DNA of 64,000 nt from positions 7,378,001 through 7,442,000 of the forward strand of contig NZ_CP107852.1 of NCBI RefSeq assembly GCF_036346875.1, given 5' to 3'. Position 1 is the stretch's first letter. Every line of letters starts with the position of its first letter. Source of the stretch: Nocardia sp. NBC_00508 (GTDB lineage: Bacteria > Actinomycetota > Actinomycetes > Mycobacteriales > Mycobacteriaceae). The translations under genes were made by a program, and so were the position numbers. Below the pieces are notes generated by a model, which was not told where the DNA came from, did no database searches, and saw nothing but the letters and a program-made list of their open reading frames with translations. This document shows, one piece after another, positions 62,988 through 64,000 of this stretch.

Positions 62988-63617
62988 ATGAAGGCGCCCG
63001 GCGCCGCGGAGTTCGTCCCCGAGGGCGCGGATCTGGCGCGCTTGCGTCAGGCAGCCTGCCACTGCCGGGGGTGCGATCTGTACCGGCACGCCACCCAGAC
63101 GGTCTTCGGCGCCGGTCCCGCGGACGCGGACGTCGTGGTGATCGGCGAGCAGCCCGGCGATCAGGAGGACGTGCTGGGACAACCGTTCGTCGGTCCGGCC
63201 GGACGGTTGCTCGACCGCGCGCTGGCGGAGGCCGATATCGACCGTGACGCGGTCTACGTGACCAATGCGGTGAAGCATTTCAAGTTCGTGGAGCGCGGTA
63301 AACGACGGATCCACAAGCAGCCGGGGCGCACCGAGGTGGTCGCCTGCTCGGCATGGCTCGACGCCGAACTCGACCTGTTGCGACCCCGGTTGGTGGTGTG
63401 CCTCGGCGCGATCGCCGCGCAGGCAGTGCTCGGCCCTTCGTTCAAGGTCAGCGCACGACGCGGCGAGGTGATCGAGGCCACGGACCATCGGGTTGTCGCC
63501 ACGGTGCACCCGTCGGCCGTGCTGCGCGCACCTGATCGCGCCGCGGCCTACGAAGCGTTCGTCGCCGATCTGCGCATCGTCCGGGCACAGCTCGGAAAAT
63601 CCACGACGGGGCGCTGA
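62988..63617 (+). CDS. udgX: UdgX uracil-DNA-binding glycosylase-family protein
   Basis: 209 residues, family-4-like uracil-DNA glycosylase fold. Motif A GEQPGDQEDVLGQPFVGPAG near residue 52, motif B HPSAVLRA near 173, and the UdgX-only loop KRRIHKQPG near 104, whose His bonds covalently to the abasic sugar after uracil removal. Cys in CHCRGC near 24, in VVACSA and in LVVCLGA are the likely 4Fe-4S ligands. It should tightly mark uracil sites in DNA. ATG at 62988. Confidence 0.93.
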   Translation: MKAPGAAEFVPEGADLARLRQAACHCRGCDLYRHATQTVFGAGPADADVVVIGEQPGDQEDVLGQPFVGPAGRLLDRALAEADIDRDAVYVTNAVKHFKFVERGKRRIHKQPGRTEVVACSAWLDAELDLLRPRLVVCLGAIAAQAVLGPSFKVSARRGEVIEATDHRVVATVHPSAVLRAPDRAAAYEAFVADLRIVRAQLGKSTTGR

Positions 63618-63632
63618 AGGCCGGACCGGCCG

Positions 63633-64000
63633 CTACCTCCGCGCGCGGACCGCGCCGACCGCTTTGCGGGCCGCCACCAGAACCGGGTCCCACACCGGGG
63701 AGAACGGCGGCGCGTAGCCGAGGTCCAGCACCGTCATCTGCTCGACGGTCATCCGGGCGGTCAGTGCGACCGCGGCGATGTCGACGCGTTTGCCCGCGCC
63801 TTCGCGTCCCACGATCTGCACACCGAGCAGCCGGCCCGTGTGACGCTCGGCGAGCATCTTCACTGTCATCGGCTCCGCGCCCGGGTAATAGCCGGAGCGG
63901 CTGGTGGATTCGATGGTCACCGTCACGTACTGCAAGCCTGCTGCCTCGGCGTCCTTTTCGCGCAAACCCGTTCGCGCCACCTCCAGGTCGCATACCTTGC
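63633..64000 (-). CDS. Pyridine nucleotide-disulfide/NADH oxidase-type flavoprotein, C-terminal part (partial)
   Basis: The last ~122 residues of a longer gene that enters from the right edge. They form a dimerisation domain: YYPGAEPMTVKMLAERHTGR then LLGVQIVGREGAGKRVDIAA and DLGYAPPFSPVWDPVLVAAR. This ending is typical of CoA-disulfide reductase/NADH oxidase relatives. The FAD and NAD sites lie outside the window. Confidence 0.85.
   Translation of the reverse strand, partial: KVCDLEVARTGLREKDAEAAGLQYVTVTIESTSRSGYYPGAEPMTVKMLAERHTGRLLGVQIVGREGAGKRVDIAAVALTARMTVEQMTVLDLGYAPPFSPVWDPVLVAARKAVGAVRARR

Overview
The window is high-GC actinobacterial DNA. Mycobacterium-type DosR-regulon genes, a GT87 mannosyltransferase, an F420-type LLM oxidoreductase, UdgX and large NRPS genes point to a mycolic-acid actinomycete, most likely Nocardia or a close relative. 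This is an inference from gene content; there is no rRNA in the window. I see no tRNA, rRNA or CRISPR array.

Layout. (1) 1-6913, minus strand: the 5' two thirds or so of an NRPS (starter C-A-T-C-A-T-C...) that runs off the left edge, then about 1.2 kb without a supported gene. (2) 8140-26653: an island that looks like the mycobacterial dormancy (DosR) regulon. It holds two tandem universal stress proteins, a SulP transporter close to Rv1739c, a decayed Rv2006-type HAD/OtsB/GH65 fusion, two Acg-like nitroreductases, an ABC exporter, an adenosine-specific kinase-family protein, a GyrI-like/DUF302 fusion, a broken flavodoxin, a DUF2267 protein, a WS/DGAT acyltransferase, an Rv1733c-like membrane protein, the dosR-dosS two-component pair and an SQR-like flavoprotein. 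Several intergenic regions carry copies of a shared motif close to GGGACCTTnGCCCC, which matches the known DosR box. (3) 26643-35801, minus strand: a complete three-module NRPS (A-T-C-A-T-C-A-T-TE) whose last A domain reads the textbook threonine code. (4) 36267-39000: a bicupin and an AGPS-like FAD oxidase.

(5) 38988-44483: an intact-looking Tn3-family transposon with 46-bp inverted repeats, a CAGAG target duplication, TnpA, a methyltransferase passenger, a tyrosine recombinase and its resolution site. It landed on the stop codon of the FAD oxidase gene. (6) 44565-55405: mixed metabolic genes, namely a TetR with its quinone-oxidoreductase target, an LLM oxidoreductase, an MHYT membrane protein, an orphan HypX/HoxX protein, two dienelactone-hydrolase-family enzymes and a CapA-family protein. 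(7) 55856-64000: a 55-residue secreted peptide, an NmrA-like reductase, methyltransferases, MerR and ANTAR regulators, a two-TM small membrane protein, a trans-aconitate methyltransferase-like enzyme, a GT87 mannosyltransferase, UdgX and a truncated flavin disulfide reductase.

Working together: DosS has the heme-pocket residues of the mycobacterial sensor, DosR sits directly after a candidate box, and the surrounding genes (stress proteins, lipid storage, nitroreductases, sulfide oxidation) fit a hypoxia/NO dormancy response. Several members are visibly decaying (the Rv2006-like fusion, the flavodoxin and, outside the island, an MBL-fold fragment). The island is flanked by NRPS genes, and a weak DosR-like site lies upstream of the complete NRPS, so oxygen-linked control of the peptide product is possible but unproven.
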